DNA of 64,000 bases. Origin: Bin5 sp965200615 (GTDB lineage Bacteria; Chloroflexota; Anaerolineae; Caldilineales; Caldilineaceae). The notes beneath the pieces are model-generated. The model did no database searches and was not told the DNA's origin. It saw only the letters and a program-made list of their open reading frames with translations. The DNA lies in assembly GCA_965200615.1 (NCBI GenBank), contig OZ241377.1, forward strand, positions 3,038,001-3,102,000, written 5' to 3'. Positions 1 through 9,532 of the stretch are shown here, piece after piece. The first letter of the stretch is position 1; every line of letters begins with the position of its first letter. Made by a program: the position numbers and the translations under genes.

Positions 1-1202
1 AGATTCCCGGTTTGGTGCAGGAGGCGTTCCAGCAGCTGCGCTCAGGACGGCCGCGCCCTGTGGGGCTCGAGGTGCCGCCTTTCGTGTTTGCGGCGACGGA
101 GGAGGTCAGCCTTGTTCAGCCGGCAGACGGTTCGCCAGTCTCTGCTGGCCCCGACCCGCAGGCGGTCCAGCGGGCGGCGGAGCTGCTTGTTTCGGCGCGA
201 CGGCCTGTCATCTGGGCGGGCGGAGGCGTGATGCGCGCCAAAGCTGCTACTTTGACTTTGGTGGCCGAACTGGCCGACTATCTTCAGATTCCGGTTGTAA
301 CCACGAGACAGGGCAAGGGGACCATTTCAGAACTCCACCCGCTCTCCCTTGGCATGGCGGAGATGCGCTTTCAGCCGTTGCGCAACTGGCTGGCGAGGCG
401 GGACCTGATCCTGGCGGTGGGGACGAGCCACTTCTCTAGCGGAGACGGTCAGCAGGTCATCCGCATCGACGTCGACGAGGAGGAGATCGGGGATGGCGAT
501 TATGCAGTGGCGATACAGGGTGATGCCTATCCGGCAGTGATGGCGCTCAACCGGGCGGTGGCGGCTGCCGGGCCATCTCGCTCCGACAAGGCCGAGGCGG
601 TGCAGGCCGAGGTCGCGGAGATCAACGGCGCCCGCTTCGACCCGTCCAGGCAGCTGCAGCCGCAATGGGGTTTCATGGAGGCGGTCCACGCGGCGCTGCC
701 GGACGACGCCATCGTGATCCAGGGCATGAACCAGATGGGCTACTACAGCCGCAACTATTTCAGGGCAAGAGGGCCGCACACCTATCTGACCAGCTCTTCG
801 CACGGGACGTTGGGATGCGCGTACCCGATCGCCTTGGGCGCGAAGGTGGGCTGCCCGGACCGGGTCGTTGTTTCGCTGTCAGGGGACGGCGGTTTTCTAT
901 ACAACGCGCAGGAACTGTCTACGGCTGTTCAGTACGGAATCAATGCCGTAGCGGTCGTATTCAACGACAACGCCTACGGTAACGTTCTGCGCGCGCAGAT
1001 GGAGGAGTTCGACGGGCATGTGCTCGGCACCAGACTGCACAACCCCGATTTTGTCGCGCTGGCGCAGAGTTTCGGGGCGCACGGCGTGCTGGCAGAGGAC
1101 GCGGACGCGCTGCAAGGGGCGCTGGAGGCAGCGGTCGCCGGAGAGAGTGGTAAGCCGGTATTGATAGAGGTCCCAGTGGGGATGTTGGACCGGGAGTTTT
1201 GA
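1..1202 (+). CDS. Thiamine-diphosphate-dependent enzyme (acetolactate synthase / benzoylformate decarboxylase family), 5' partial
   Basis: The reading frame is open from base 3 to the stop, so the gene starts left of the window and the N-terminal pyrimidine-binding domain is missing. What remains is a central domain (roughly the first 190 visible residues, with a typical PVIWAGGGV stretch) and a C-terminal diphosphate-binding domain. The latter carries the ThDP signature GDGGF followed about 25 residues later by FNDNAYG. Family members decarboxylate or ligate 2-oxo acids in the cytoplasm; the substrate cannot be told without the N-terminal half. An HpcH/HpaI aldolase lies about 950 bases downstream, which would suit 2-oxo-acid metabolism, but co-transcription is not evident. 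Confidence 0.88.
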   Translation, partial: IPGLVQEAFQQLRSGRPRPVGLEVPPFVFAATEEVSLVQPADGSPVSAGPDPQAVQRAAELLVSARRPVIWAGGGVMRAKAATLTLVAELADYLQIPVVTTRQGKGTISELHPLSLGMAEMRFQPLRNWLARRDLILAVGTSHFSSGDGQQVIRIDVDEEEIGDGDYAVAIQGDAYPAVMALNRAVAAAGPSRSDKAEAVQAEVAEINGARFDPSRQLQPQWGFMEAVHAALPDDAIVIQGMNQMGYYSRNYFRARGPHTYLTSSSHGTLGCAYPIALGAKVGCPDRVVVSLSGDGGFLYNAQELSTAVQYGINAVAVVFNDNAYGNVLRAQMEEFDGHVLGTRLHNPDFVALAQSFGAHGVLAEDADALQGALEAAVAGESGKPVLIEVPVGMLDREF

Positions 1203-1336
1203 GGGAGGCCAAGAGTCAGGTAGTATCCTTGTCTATTCCATCATCAATCACGTGGTACCCGCTATGTCGAAAATCGGCATTCCTCTCTTACCGGTAAGGG
1301 CCCCCTCCCTAAGGCTTTTCACAGGATGTCTTGGCG

Positions 1337-2138
1337 ATGGCCGGGTACTGCGTTGATTGTGGTCGCCCGCTAGAGCAGTGGGAAGTACCGCTGAGCTCAG
1401 ATCATTTGAGCGTCTGCGCGTTTTGCGCTCTAATTGGGGAATCCACGCTCGATAATTCGATGTTGACGTGCTGCGATGATTGTGGCCGTCCGGTGGAACC
1501 TGAGGACACACTGGAGATAGACAGCTTGGTAGTGTGCATAGAGTGTTGGCGGCCTCCAATCTTCAGCGGCATTTCCGATTATGCCCACACACCGTCAGCG
1601 CAAGGGTCCCGCGGCCAAGCCACCAGGAAATCGCGCAATGTAAAGCCCGCTGAACCATCGAGAAGGGCTGCTGCGGACACAGATTTGGTCGTCGACGAAG
1701 GCCCCGCGAGGGCGGACTTGCCCGCAGAAGAAAGCCCCGCACAGACTGTTAAACCGGGTGAGGAAAGCCAACCTAAGCCAGAGGAGAGCCTGGATAGAGT
1801 AAAGGTGACGGTTCCCGCCCGACCTGCCAGCACGCCGGGGACGAAACATGCCGGCAACCGCAAGAGCGCAGTATTGGAAGCGAACGACCGAACGGGAGCC
1901 AAGATCTTGAAGAACTCCCCCCCCCCCTGCAGGCAATACAAAAGCAGTGAAACCAGCAAGTCAACAACGAAACGGAACAAGTGGATGTCTCACCATCATT
2001 GCACTCCTCTTGTTGGGGGCGTTCTTAAGCTGCGCAGGACTGGCGCATTTTTCCGGCGCGCGAGACAAGGACGCAACCGACAAAAGCCAATCGGCGTTGA
2101 ACACGGCGCCGGCAGGAGTGCCGGATCGGAAAATTTGA
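1337..2138 (+). pseudogene. Double zinc-ribbon, C-terminally membrane-anchored protein, frameshifted at a poly-C run
   Basis: From the ATG at 1337 the protein begins with two C4 zinc-ribbon units: C5-x2-C8-GRP...C27-x2-C30 and C46-x2-C49-GRP...C67-x2-C70. A Pro/Glu/Lys/Ser-rich linker follows. The frame then meets eleven C residues (1917-1927). Staying in frame gives an arginine-rich tail that runs into the next gene; skipping one C gives a plausible ending with one hydrophobic segment (GCLTIIALLLLGAFLSCAGL) and a short polar tail ending at 2138. The restored protein would have about 266 residues. The tract could be a sequencing error, a true pseudogene, or a slippage-prone switch. Function is not recognised; zinc ribbons of this type bind protein or nucleic acid. 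TTG at 1331 is an alternative start. Confidence 0.6.
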
Positions 2139-2150
2139 GGGAGGCCACGC

Positions 2151-2900
2151 ATGGCGGACGCGACCAATCTGAAAGAGCGCATACACCGGGGTGAATTGAT
2201 CTTTGGCGTGGGAGCGCAGGTATATTTCAACCGCAGCCAGCTGGAAGATCTGCTGGCCCAGGGCGACTACAGCTTTGTCTACGTAGACAGCCAGCACACG
2301 GCGTTCTGCGAAATCGACCTGGAGAATTTCTGCGGTCACGCGGAACAGTTGGGGATTCCGGTGCAGTTTCGCATTCCGCACACGCGCCACACCTACCTGG
2401 TCGGGCGCTACCTCGACCTGGGACCGACAGGCATCATGGTGCCGGAGGTGGAAGACACGGCGGAGGTGGATGAGGCGATCAGGTATTTCTACTATGCACA
2501 GGTAGGGCGGCGGAGCTCAGGTGGGGTGGCGCGGCGCAATCTGGCGGCGTTTGGTGAGCCGACCAACCCGGGTTCTATCGACCGGCTGGCCTATGCCGAC
2601 TGGTGGAACAGCAACGGCTTCCTGGCGATCCAGCTGGAGTCGGTAGAGGCTGTAATCAATGCGGGAAAGCTGGCCAAGCCGGGTGTCGACCTGCTGGCCT
2701 TTGGGCCGAACGATCTGCGCTTCAGCATGGAGAGTCTGCCGCACAGTCCGTTCAAGACGGTGGACGAGTGCATCCGGCATGTGCTGGAGCAGATGAAGGA
2801 CAGTACGGTGCAGGTGAGTTTGGGGGCGGCCACTGCGGAGGAGCGGGACAGGTTTATAGAGATGGGTGTGACGGTGTTGCAGGTGGTGCCGGGGTTGTGA
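2151..2900 (+). CDS. HpcH/HpaI-family aldolase
   Basis: A 249-residue TIM-barrel enzyme of the class II, metal-dependent HpcH/HpaI aldolase family (pyruvate or related 2-oxo acid plus aldehyde). Seen in the sequence: the family's strand-loop pattern YVDSQH near residue 45 (family: D-x-E-H), the metal-binding region GIMVPEVED with Glu99, and the late FGPNDLRF motif. Length fits the family. GAGGGAGG lies about 7 bases before the ATG, supporting this start. It follows the zinc-ribbon gene by 12 bases. The substrate is not inferable; 2-keto-3-deoxy-sugar-acid or hydroxy-oxo-acid cleavage is typical. Confidence 0.85.
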   Translation: MADATNLKERIHRGELIFGVGAQVYFNRSQLEDLLAQGDYSFVYVDSQHTAFCEIDLENFCGHAEQLGIPVQFRIPHTRHTYLVGRYLDLGPTGIMVPEVEDTAEVDEAIRYFYYAQVGRRSSGGVARRNLAAFGEPTNPGSIDRLAYADWWNSNGFLAIQLESVEAVINAGKLAKPGVDLLAFGPNDLRFSMESLPHSPFKTVDECIRHVLEQMKDSTVQVSLGAATAEERDRFIEMGVTVLQVVPGL

Positions 2901-3026
2901 CAAGAACGTTATGTTGTGCCAAGTCCAGGCCATCGTGGCTACGCTGGAAGCATCTCCCTTGAAATAGTGTCGCACCATAGGGCATGGCTGAGAGAACCCT
3001 GGCTACAATTTTGCGATGGTTACTTG

Positions 3027-3206
3027 TCAGTCTACGACCCTTTCCCCTTTCTCATGTCGTTCCGCAGCCACGATTTCGCGCGTCTCTCGCAATCTTACTA
3101 AGATTTCCTCCTCGCTTATCTTCGCGAAAGGATGGGTTGCGCGGACCTCCTCAATCAATTTCAGCATCTCCTCAGCAAACTCGTTACCTCTAAACTTTCT
3201 CTTCAC
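3027..3206 (-). CDS. Small antitoxin-like protein, 59 aa
   Basis: A short minus-strand gene starting with GTG at 3206 behind a clear GGAGG seven bases upstream. The product is highly charged and predicted helical, with a core reading FAEEMLKLIEEV ... SEEEILVRLRETREIVAAER. The pattern EEIL-x-x-LRxTREx(V)xxER recalls the C-terminal half of small VapB-type antitoxins partnered with PIN toxins. No PIN toxin is visible on either side, so if it is an antitoxin it is orphaned. It sits alone in the 543-base gap between the aldolase and module A; the remaining 237 bases (3207-3443) hold the leader of the downstream binding-protein gene and nothing else I can name. Confidence 0.5.
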   Translation of the reverse strand: MKRKFRGNEFAEEMLKLIEEVRATHPFAKISEEEILVRLRETREIVAAERHEKGERVVD

Positions 3207-3443
3207 CGAGAATCCTCCGTTTCAGCAGATTCATCCACAACATGGCCTACATTCTATCACGGTAAACAGGTGGCTCATTTCTCCAGAAGCCCGTACCTGG
3301 GGTAGAATTCCTTTCGTTGGCCCTGCCTTCATTCGCGACCCTCTTTCTCATGCCGAACGCCCCATGCGATCCTCCCACGGGGGCGTCGGTCGATATTCAA
3401 CGGCTTACCAACCATCACCTCACTCTCAACAGGAGAACATCCC

Positions 3444-5120
3444 ATGAAGCGTTACTCAGTTTGGATGGCTATCCTTATCTTCAGCCTGCTCATCGTCGGC
3501 TGTGTCGCGGCAGCGCCTGCCGGCGAAATGATGGAAGATGAGGGCCCCAAAGTACTGGTCGTAGGCACCTCTCAGGAGCCGGAAAACGTATTTGTCATGT
3601 GGGGCTCGACGCGCACGGGCTCGGACGTGATGTCCTTCATGTGGCGCAAGCCGATCGCTTTCGGCGGCGACAACCAGCCCTTCGCCGAGATCCTGGAGTC
3701 ATTGCCCAGCCAGGCGGACGGCACCTGGGTCGTCGACGAAGAAGCGGGCACGATGCAGGTGACCTACAAGTTCAGGCAGGGGCTGAAATGGTCCGACGGC
3801 GAGGAGATCACCGTTCACGACCTTGCCATGGCTTTCGAGATCACCTCGGACCCCAACTACATCTACTTTTCGGAGAGCTTCCCGGTCGAAAGTATCGAGA
3901 TCGTTGACGACTACACGGCAATTCTCCACTACAAGGGGATCAATCTGTTCCCCGACCAGGAAGTACGCACGCACGTGATTCCTGAGCATGTCTACCGGCC
4001 GCTGTGGGAAGAGGCCAAGGCCAAGGGCGGCAACGTCTGGGAAAACTTCGGCAACATCGAGCAGGTTGCCATCAAGCCGGTCGTAAATGGCCCTTATATG
4101 CTGGAAGAGTGGGTGCCGGGCAGCCATATCCGCCTGGTCCGCAACCCGCACTTCAACGTTGGTGAAGAGCCTTCAATCGATGAGGTCCTTTACCGCATCA
4201 TCCCCGACCTGAACAGTCTGGCGGTGAGCGTCGCCAGCGGCCAGGTCCACTTGACCGACGGGTGGCTTTCGCTGGAGCAGGCCAACGCCATGGAATCGGC
4301 CCCAGAGGTCGACCCTATTTTTGTGCCGGCGCTGTGGCTGGAACACGCCACGATTCAGGTCAACCGCCCGCCCTTGAGTGACAAGCTGGTGCGTCAGGCC
4401 ATCCTGACCGCCATCGACCGCGAGGGCATCAACGAAGCTCTATTCAAAGGGCAGCAACCGCCGGCCCACTCGTGGATCAACTCGGCGCATCCCGCCTACA
4501 ACCCGGACGTGCGCCAGTATAACTACGATCCTGACGAGGCGCTAAGGCTACTGGCCGAGGCCGGTTACACGCCTAACGCCGACGGTCAACTGGCCGACAG
4601 CGACGGCAACCTGTTGGAGATCCCCATCATTACGATCTCCGGAGACCGAACGCGCGAGCAGGTTTCAGCGCTGATTCAGGCACAGTGGCAGGAAATTGGT
4701 ATCACGACCGAGGTGAAACCGGTTTCGGCGCGCCTGCTCTTCTCCGAGACACTCTTTGATCCGCCCAACTTCGAGGGCATCGCGATCTGGCGTTGGGTCT
4801 TCAATGCCAGGGTCGAACCGCGCGGCTTCTGGTACCCCGGCGAATCGGCTGCGCAGTTGGACCAGCTATTCGCCGAGGGCAACACCTGGGCAGAGAATGA
4901 GCGCAATAAGGAGTTGATCGACATGATCGACGCCGAACTCGACCAGGAGAAGCGCTATGCGCTCCTGCAAGAGCAGCAGGCGATCTGGGCTGAAGAGCTG
5001 CCGGTCTTGCCAATCTACTGGCATGTGCGCGTGGCAACCGTGAACACCGCATTGGAAGGCTACCAGCCTGCGGACCAGGCCATGGTCGGCTGGAACGTAG
5101 AGACCTGGGAACTGGAGTAG
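3444..5120 (+). CDS. ABC transporter substrate-binding lipoprotein, Dpp/Opp type (module A)
   Basis: A 558-residue solute-binding protein of the SBP_bac_5 family (peptide/nickel/oligosaccharide importers). It starts with a type II signal peptide, Lys/Arg then a hydrophobic stretch ending LLIVGC, with Cys20 as the lipidated residue. The body shows family landmarks: FRQGLKWSDGEEIT, NGPYMLEEWVPGSHIRLVRNP, VRQAILTAIDRE and a late YNYDPDEALRLLAEAGY. GGAG sits about 9 bases before the ATG. It leads a module with two permeases (5241, 6286) and an enzyme pair. The ligand is unknown. It is diverged from the module C binding proteins. Confidence 0.92.
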   Translation: MKRYSVWMAILIFSLLIVGCVAAAPAGEMMEDEGPKVLVVGTSQEPENVFVMWGSTRTGSDVMSFMWRKPIAFGGDNQPFAEILESLPSQADGTWVVDEEAGTMQVTYKFRQGLKWSDGEEITVHDLAMAFEITSDPNYIYFSESFPVESIEIVDDYTAILHYKGINLFPDQEVRTHVIPEHVYRPLWEEAKAKGGNVWENFGNIEQVAIKPVVNGPYMLEEWVPGSHIRLVRNPHFNVGEEPSIDEVLYRIIPDLNSLAVSVASGQVHLTDGWLSLEQANAMESAPEVDPIFVPALWLEHATIQVNRPPLSDKLVRQAILTAIDREGINEALFKGQQPPAHSWINSAHPAYNPDVRQYNYDPDEALRLLAEAGYTPNADGQLADSDGNLLEIPIITISGDRTREQVSALIQAQWQEIGITTEVKPVSARLLFSETLFDPPNFEGIAIWRWVFNARVEPRGFWYPGESAAQLDQLFAEGNTWAENERNKELIDMIDAELDQEKRYALLQEQQAIWAEELPVLPIYWHVRVATVNTALEGYQPADQAMVGWNVETWELE

Positions 5121-5133
5121 AACTCGTATCTCG

Positions 5134-5172
5134 GGAGCGGGGCAGGTGGTTTGGCGCCGCCTGCGCTGCTCC
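5134..5172 (+). promoter_or_regulatory. Imperfect stem-loop after binding-protein gene A
   Basis: GGAGC (5134-5138) pairs with GCTCC (5168-5172) and an inner GCAGG pairs with CCTGC, with a small internal loop. It lies 13 bases after the binding-protein stop and before the permease gene, with no T-run. It is the weakest of a series of hairpins found after every binding-protein gene here. Confidence 0.4.
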
Positions 5173-5240
5173 TGGCACGATGCCGGCGGCCGTGTCCTCA
5201 TGCGTCCGTCAGGTAACGATGCCGCAACAGTTTACCGCCC

Positions 5241-6197
5241 ATGAGCCAGTACATCCTGCGCCGCTTTCTTCAGATGATCCCCACAGTGTTGATCATCACA
5301 GTGGCTGTATTCTGGATGCTGAAACTGGCACCGGGTGATCCTCTCGACCTCCTTCTGGCAGGCAACCCGGACATATCACCCGAGCACGTCGAACACATCA
5401 AGAAGCTTTATGGGTACGACCGGCCGATCTATGAGCAGTACGGAAGGTGGCTGTGGCAGGTGGTGCAGGGCAATCTGGGCTACTCGCGCATCTATCACCG
5501 ACCCGTTCTCTCGATCATACCGGACCGGCTACTGAACACGCTGGTGCTGACCGGTTCGAGCCTTTTGCTGAGCCTGCTGGTTGCCATCCCCATCGGCGTC
5601 TACACTGCCCTGCGCCAGTATTCGCTACTGGACTACCTGTTCTCATTTCTGTCCTTCTTCGGAATCGCCATGCCCGTCTTCTGGTTTGGCTTGATCCTGA
5701 TCCTGCTGTTATCCGTTCAATTGAAACTATTGCCGCCAGGGGGCCATTACTCGTTGGAACAGGATGTAGGAATCTTTACCGTCCTGCGCTACTCCATCAT
5801 GCCCGTAATTGTGCTCAGCCTGTTCAGCATGGCGATCTGGATGCGGTATATGCGGTCCGGGATGCTGGAGGTGATCCATGAGGACTATGTGCGGACGGCA
5901 CGCGCCAAGGGTCTGGCGGAGGGCAGAGTGGTCGTCCGACATGCACTAAAGAATGCACTGATTCCCATGGTGACGCTGATTGCGTTGAGTATTCCCGGCC
6001 TCATCAGCGGCGCAGTGCTGACCGAGACGATATTTTCATGGCCGGGCATGGGTAGACTTATCTACGATTCGCTCATCAACAATGATTTCAATATCGCTAT
6101 GGCGGTCTTCCTGATCTTCGCCTTTCTCGTGGCTCTGTTCAACCTCGCGGCCGACATTCTCTACGCCTTCATCGACCCCAGAGTGGTATATACATGA
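5241..6197 (+). CDS. ABC transporter permease, DppB type (module A)
   Basis: A 318-residue inner-membrane permease of the BPD_transp_1 family. It has the DppB-type N-terminus (YILRRFLQMIPTVLII, then the PGDP motif after TM1), a long periplasmic loop, and about six membrane segments. The EAA loop that contacts the ATPase is intact at residues about 216-242 (VRTARAKGL ... RHALKNALIP), so an ATPase partner is expected although none is encoded here. The stretch ETIFSWPGMGRL and the C-terminal FIDPRV are standard for DppB. The start lacks a strong Shine-Dalgarno sequence. Confidence 0.92.
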   Translation: MSQYILRRFLQMIPTVLIITVAVFWMLKLAPGDPLDLLLAGNPDISPEHVEHIKKLYGYDRPIYEQYGRWLWQVVQGNLGYSRIYHRPVLSIIPDRLLNTLVLTGSSLLLSLLVAIPIGVYTALRQYSLLDYLFSFLSFFGIAMPVFWFGLILILLLSVQLKLLPPGGHYSLEQDVGIFTVLRYSIMPVIVLSLFSMAIWMRYMRSGMLEVIHEDYVRTARAKGLAEGRVVVRHALKNALIPMVTLIALSIPGLISGAVLTETIFSWPGMGRLIYDSLINNDFNIAMAVFLIFAFLVALFNLAADILYAFIDPRVVYT

Positions 6198-6285
6198 GCG
6201 ATCACCACGGTTTTGTTTCAGCGAAACTGCTCAAGCCCCCAGAAATGGAAGGCCTTTTGAGGTTTTTTTGAGACTGGGGACTGAA

Positions 6286-7164
6286 ATGGCAAGCGAGTTG
6301 ATCCAAGGGCAGCAGACACGTACATACTGGCAGGATGTCTGGCAGCGATTGCGTCGTCATCGCGTTGCGCTGGTTGCGCTTATCGTGTTTGGGGCGATCA
6401 TTTTCTACTCGGCGGCAGGCCCGTTGTTCTCCTCCTACTCGATTTCCAAGACGGATCTGCGGTCGCGCCTTATTGCGCCTTCCTCAGAGCACTACTTCGG
6501 AACCGATGAACTGGGAAGAGATATCGCATTGCGCATCATGGTAGGGGGGCGCGTTTCGCTCTTTGTCGGGTTCAGTGTTTCGCTGGTCAGCCTGGTGATC
6601 GGTGTCGTGATCGGCTCGACTTCGGGGTATTTCGGCGGCCATCTGGACAGCGTCCTTATGCGCTTTACCGATATTATGCTGTCGATTCCCAGCTTGCCGT
6701 TATTGCTCATACTTTCGCGCTATGGTGGAGGGTCGGTGTTCAGCATTATCCTGATCCTTTCGGTGTTCAGCTGGATGGGGCTGGCGCGCATCGTGCGCGG
6801 CACGATCCTTTCAATCAAGCAGCGCGACTTTGTGGAGGCGGCGCGCATGACCGGGGCCCGCAACGGACGCATCGTATTCCGCCATATCCTGCCCAGTACG
6901 CTGGCTCCAGTCATCGTCAACGCGACTCTGACGTTGGGCTTTGCCATAATCGCCGAATCGAGTCTAAGTTATCTTGGACTGGGCGTTCAGCCGCCAACAC
7001 CGACTTGGGGGCAGATGCTGATCGGCGCCCAGCAGTTCATGGAATCGGCGCCGTGGCTGGCTCTGATTCCCGGCATGTTTCTCTTCGTGACCTTGCTGTG
7101 CATAAACTTTCTGGGCGACGGGCTGCGCGACGCTCTCGACCCCAAGATGACGCTGCAAAACTGA
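6286..7164 (+). CDS. ABC transporter permease, DppC type (module A)
   Basis: A 292-residue partner permease of the BPD_transp_1 family. I chose ATG 6286 with GGGGA five bases upstream; a TTG at 6268 would add six residues. Landmarks of DppC are all present: one N-terminal membrane segment, then the LGTDELGRD motif, the EAA loop EAARMTGARNGRIVFRH, and SSLSYLGLGVQPPTPTWG. It should form the heterodimeric channel with the preceding DppB-type protein. Confidence 0.92.
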   Translation: MASELIQGQQTRTYWQDVWQRLRRHRVALVALIVFGAIIFYSAAGPLFSSYSISKTDLRSRLIAPSSEHYFGTDELGRDIALRIMVGGRVSLFVGFSVSLVSLVIGVVIGSTSGYFGGHLDSVLMRFTDIMLSIPSLPLLLILSRYGGGSVFSIILILSVFSWMGLARIVRGTILSIKQRDFVEAARMTGARNGRIVFRHILPSTLAPVIVNATLTLGFAIIAESSLSYLGLGVQPPTPTWGQMLIGAQQFMESAPWLALIPGMFLFVTLLCINFLGDGLRDALDPKMTLQN

Positions 7165-7250
7165 ATCTCCATTTACTCACTACCACACAGTAATCTAGTC
7201 CGCCGATCAGACGCTCGAGGGCGTCGAGTCCATGACAGGAGCTCCCATCA

Positions 7251-9521
7251 GTGTCTTCCGAACGATCCGAACTCTCTGCCAACATCGGAATCCTATGGAG
7301 CGAACGCACGCGGCGCGCCAACGCCGAGGAAGCGCAACGCGCCGGAGCAGTTTACAGCTTTGAGGACGCTTGGGGGAAAGAGAAGAGCTGGCTCAAAGGG
7401 CAGTACGCCTATCTGGCGCCGAGCACGGTTTCAGCCTGCCTCAACCGCTTCAACCTCAAACACAGTTTCATCGGGGATGAAGGGCTGGCCGACCGCCTGG
7501 CGGAGGTTTCGCTCCTCTTCTTGCCCAGCGCACACAGCCTGACGCCGGCGGCGATCGGTGCAATCAGTTCCTGGCTGGAGAGGGACGACACATTCCTGTG
7601 CGTATCAGGGCCCACCAATCTGCCGCCTGAACTGCTCGGCCTTCAATGCCTGGAGTTGGGGCAGACAGAGGGCTATACAGCCTGGCAGTGGCGAAGCGAC
7701 AGCCCTTTCGGCGACCCCGCCAGGTGGGAAGAGTGGTACATTTCAGGCTTCAAGGGTTTCTCTACTTGCATTGCTGAGCCGGTTGTCGGCTCCGTGGTTC
7801 ATGCTGATCTTCTGGAGATCAGTGGGGACTTTTCGGGACCGGAGACGGCCACACGCCAACGTATTGGCGCCGGACTTGTTCAGACGGAGAAGAGTCTCTT
7901 TATTGCTAACGCTCTCTTTGAATACATGGGGGGCGTTTGGCAGGCGCACCTGAATGCCGAGGAGGTGCGGCGCTGGTTCAACCCGTTCAACTGGGCCGAG
8001 ACACTGTTTTATCAACTGCGCGGCGTACTCTGGGCTTGCCGCCAGAAAACCCACTGGGATACGCGTCTGCGTACATTTGGCGGCTACGACGGCGTTATGA
8101 ACATCCGCCACGACCCGGACAAGTCGGTGGACATGACGATGTTACGCTACCAGGAGGAGCACCTCATTCCTGCAACCCACACGCTTCTCGATGCGAATAT
8201 CTCTCCGGAAGCGACAACAATAGAGATGGACCAGCAGTGGGTACGAGAGATTTCAAAGAGCGAGTTCATCGAAATCGGTCTGCACAACGACGCCATTCAG
8301 GAGACTCCGCCCAAGTGGATGATGGGGGCTAACCTCGCCCGGCACGTAACCGAGTCCGAAAAGAATCTGGGAGTTCGACTTTACACCGGCGGTCGCCATG
8401 GAGGCTACAGCGTTTATCCTGAGATGATCGACGCGATGGACTATCTCTATCAGACGGCGCCGCACTTTCTCGGTCTGGGCACTTTCCACTTTCATTTGAT
8501 GGCTGAATACGGCGATCGGGCGCCAAACCCACAGTTGGATGACATGGTAGTCACGTACCAGACTCTTACCTCACCGACGATTGCCAGCCCTGGATTCTGG
8601 TTTCCCTTCCACGGCGTGGTCAGCACAACTGAAGAGTGTCGGCAGCTGCGCGGCTGGGACATGACCCATGAGTACGACCCACCACCTGAAGTGATCGACG
8701 CGGTCTACGACCGGCCCAACAGCAAAGACCAGGACCCCGCTACCGCACTGCTGGACGGCGTCTACCAGCTGCAATATCACCCCCTGTTCACCGTTGATCC
8801 CAGCTACAACAACGGCCGCGGCACTTTCGACTGGATGTGTTACGGCATCCGCCGCGCAGAGCGTCTCAACTTCTGGCAGGCGACCCAGCGGGAAATCTAC
8901 CAGCGCATGCAGGACTACGAGGATGTTCAGTTCCGGGTGGCTGAAGGCGGTAGAACAGTTCACGTGCACAACCCGACGGAACGGACGGTCGAGGAGCTGA
9001 TGGTAGAAACGGAAGCGCCGATTGGCGCCCCTGAGCAGGCGGGGCCGGACGCGCTGGGCGCAGGCGCGGTTTCAGACGAGGTTGAAACCGCGCCAGAAGT
9101 GGAATACGCTTCGCTGCGGGTTGAGGCGGGCAAGGGATCGGACGGGGGGACCCGCTACCTGGCGCACATTGTCAGGAACCGCTACTTTACATTGCCGCGG
9201 TTGGAGCCGGGGGCATCCTGCACGATCCATTTAGAAGGCGGTGGCCCCCGGCATCCTTTCGTAGCCCAGGCCAATAGCAAGAGTATGCGCTTTGTCGACG
9301 TGAGCTTCGTACCCGGGTCTGGCCAGCTTACCGTCCGCGCGTACGTAATCCGCTATCATGGTCTGGTGGTGCAAGGGTATGCGCCGGGCGACCGTGTTCA
9401 TGTCGAAGTGGATGGGGTGGAGCGGCAGCCGCTGGAGTCGGAGGATGGCCGTCTGTTACTATACTTGCAGGGCCCGGAAAACTATTTCGCTGAGCGCACA
9501 ATCGTGTTGCGGAAACTATAG
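7251..9521 (+). CDS. Large protein with GATase-like N-terminus and NodB/deacetylase-like middle domain
   Basis: A 756-residue cytoplasmic protein (no signal peptide) that I do not recognise as a named family. Residues about 80-150 resemble a class I glutamine-amidotransferase-like flavodoxin fold (LLFLPSAHSLTPAAIGAISSW). Around residue 287 the motif RHDPDKS resembles the catalytic D/H-x-D of NodB-type polysaccharide deacetylases, followed by FIEIGLHND where deacetylases have their next His. The C-terminal third looks beta-rich. The 600-residue minus-strand protein at 60253-62055 shows the same order of elements. It lies 86 bases after the DppC gene and 11 bases before a PLP enzyme, so it likely belongs to module A. 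Role as a deacetylase or hydrolase is inference. Confidence 0.55.
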   Translation: MSSERSELSANIGILWSERTRRANAEEAQRAGAVYSFEDAWGKEKSWLKGQYAYLAPSTVSACLNRFNLKHSFIGDEGLADRLAEVSLLFLPSAHSLTPAAIGAISSWLERDDTFLCVSGPTNLPPELLGLQCLELGQTEGYTAWQWRSDSPFGDPARWEEWYISGFKGFSTCIAEPVVGSVVHADLLEISGDFSGPETATRQRIGAGLVQTEKSLFIANALFEYMGGVWQAHLNAEEVRRWFNPFNWAETLFYQLRGVLWACRQKTHWDTRLRTFGGYDGVMNIRHDPDKSVDMTMLRYQEEHLIPATHTLLDANISPEATTIEMDQQWVREISKSEFIEIGLHNDAIQETPPKWMMGANLARHVTESEKNLGVRLYTGGRHGGYSVYPEMIDAMDYLYQTAPHFLGLGTFHFHLMAEYGDRAPNPQLDDMVVTYQTLTSPTIASPGFWFPFHGVVSTTEECRQLRGWDMTHEYDPPPEVIDAVYDRPNSKDQDPATALLDGVYQLQYHPLFTVDPSYNNGRGTFDWMCYGIRRAERLNFWQATQREIYQRMQDYEDVQFRVAEGGRTVHVHNPTERTVEELMVETEAPIGAPEQAGPDALGAGAVSDEVETAPEVEYASLRVEAGKGSDGGTRYLAHIVRNRYFTLPRLEPGASCTIHLEGGGPRHPFVAQANSKSMRFVDVSFVPGSGQLTVRAYVIRYHGLVVQGYAPGDRVHVEVDGVERQPLESEDGRLLLYLQGPENYFAERTIVLRKL

Positions 9522-9532
9522 AGGAAATGACA

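Noticed and set aside
1287..1298. Perfect 12-base palindrome CTTACCGGTAAG before the zinc-ribbon gene
   Set aside because: A single short palindrome without promoter boxes or a second copy; chance occurrence is likely.
2984..3447. Several plus-strand open frames of 69-143 codons in the gap before module A
   Set aside because: No ribosome sites or recognisable motifs; the minus strand of part of this stretch encodes the better supported 59-residue gene.
6225..6270. CTCAA...TTGAG followed by a T-run between the two module A permease genes, terminator-like
   Set aside because: The stem is only five base pairs around a large loop; too weak to list as a terminator.
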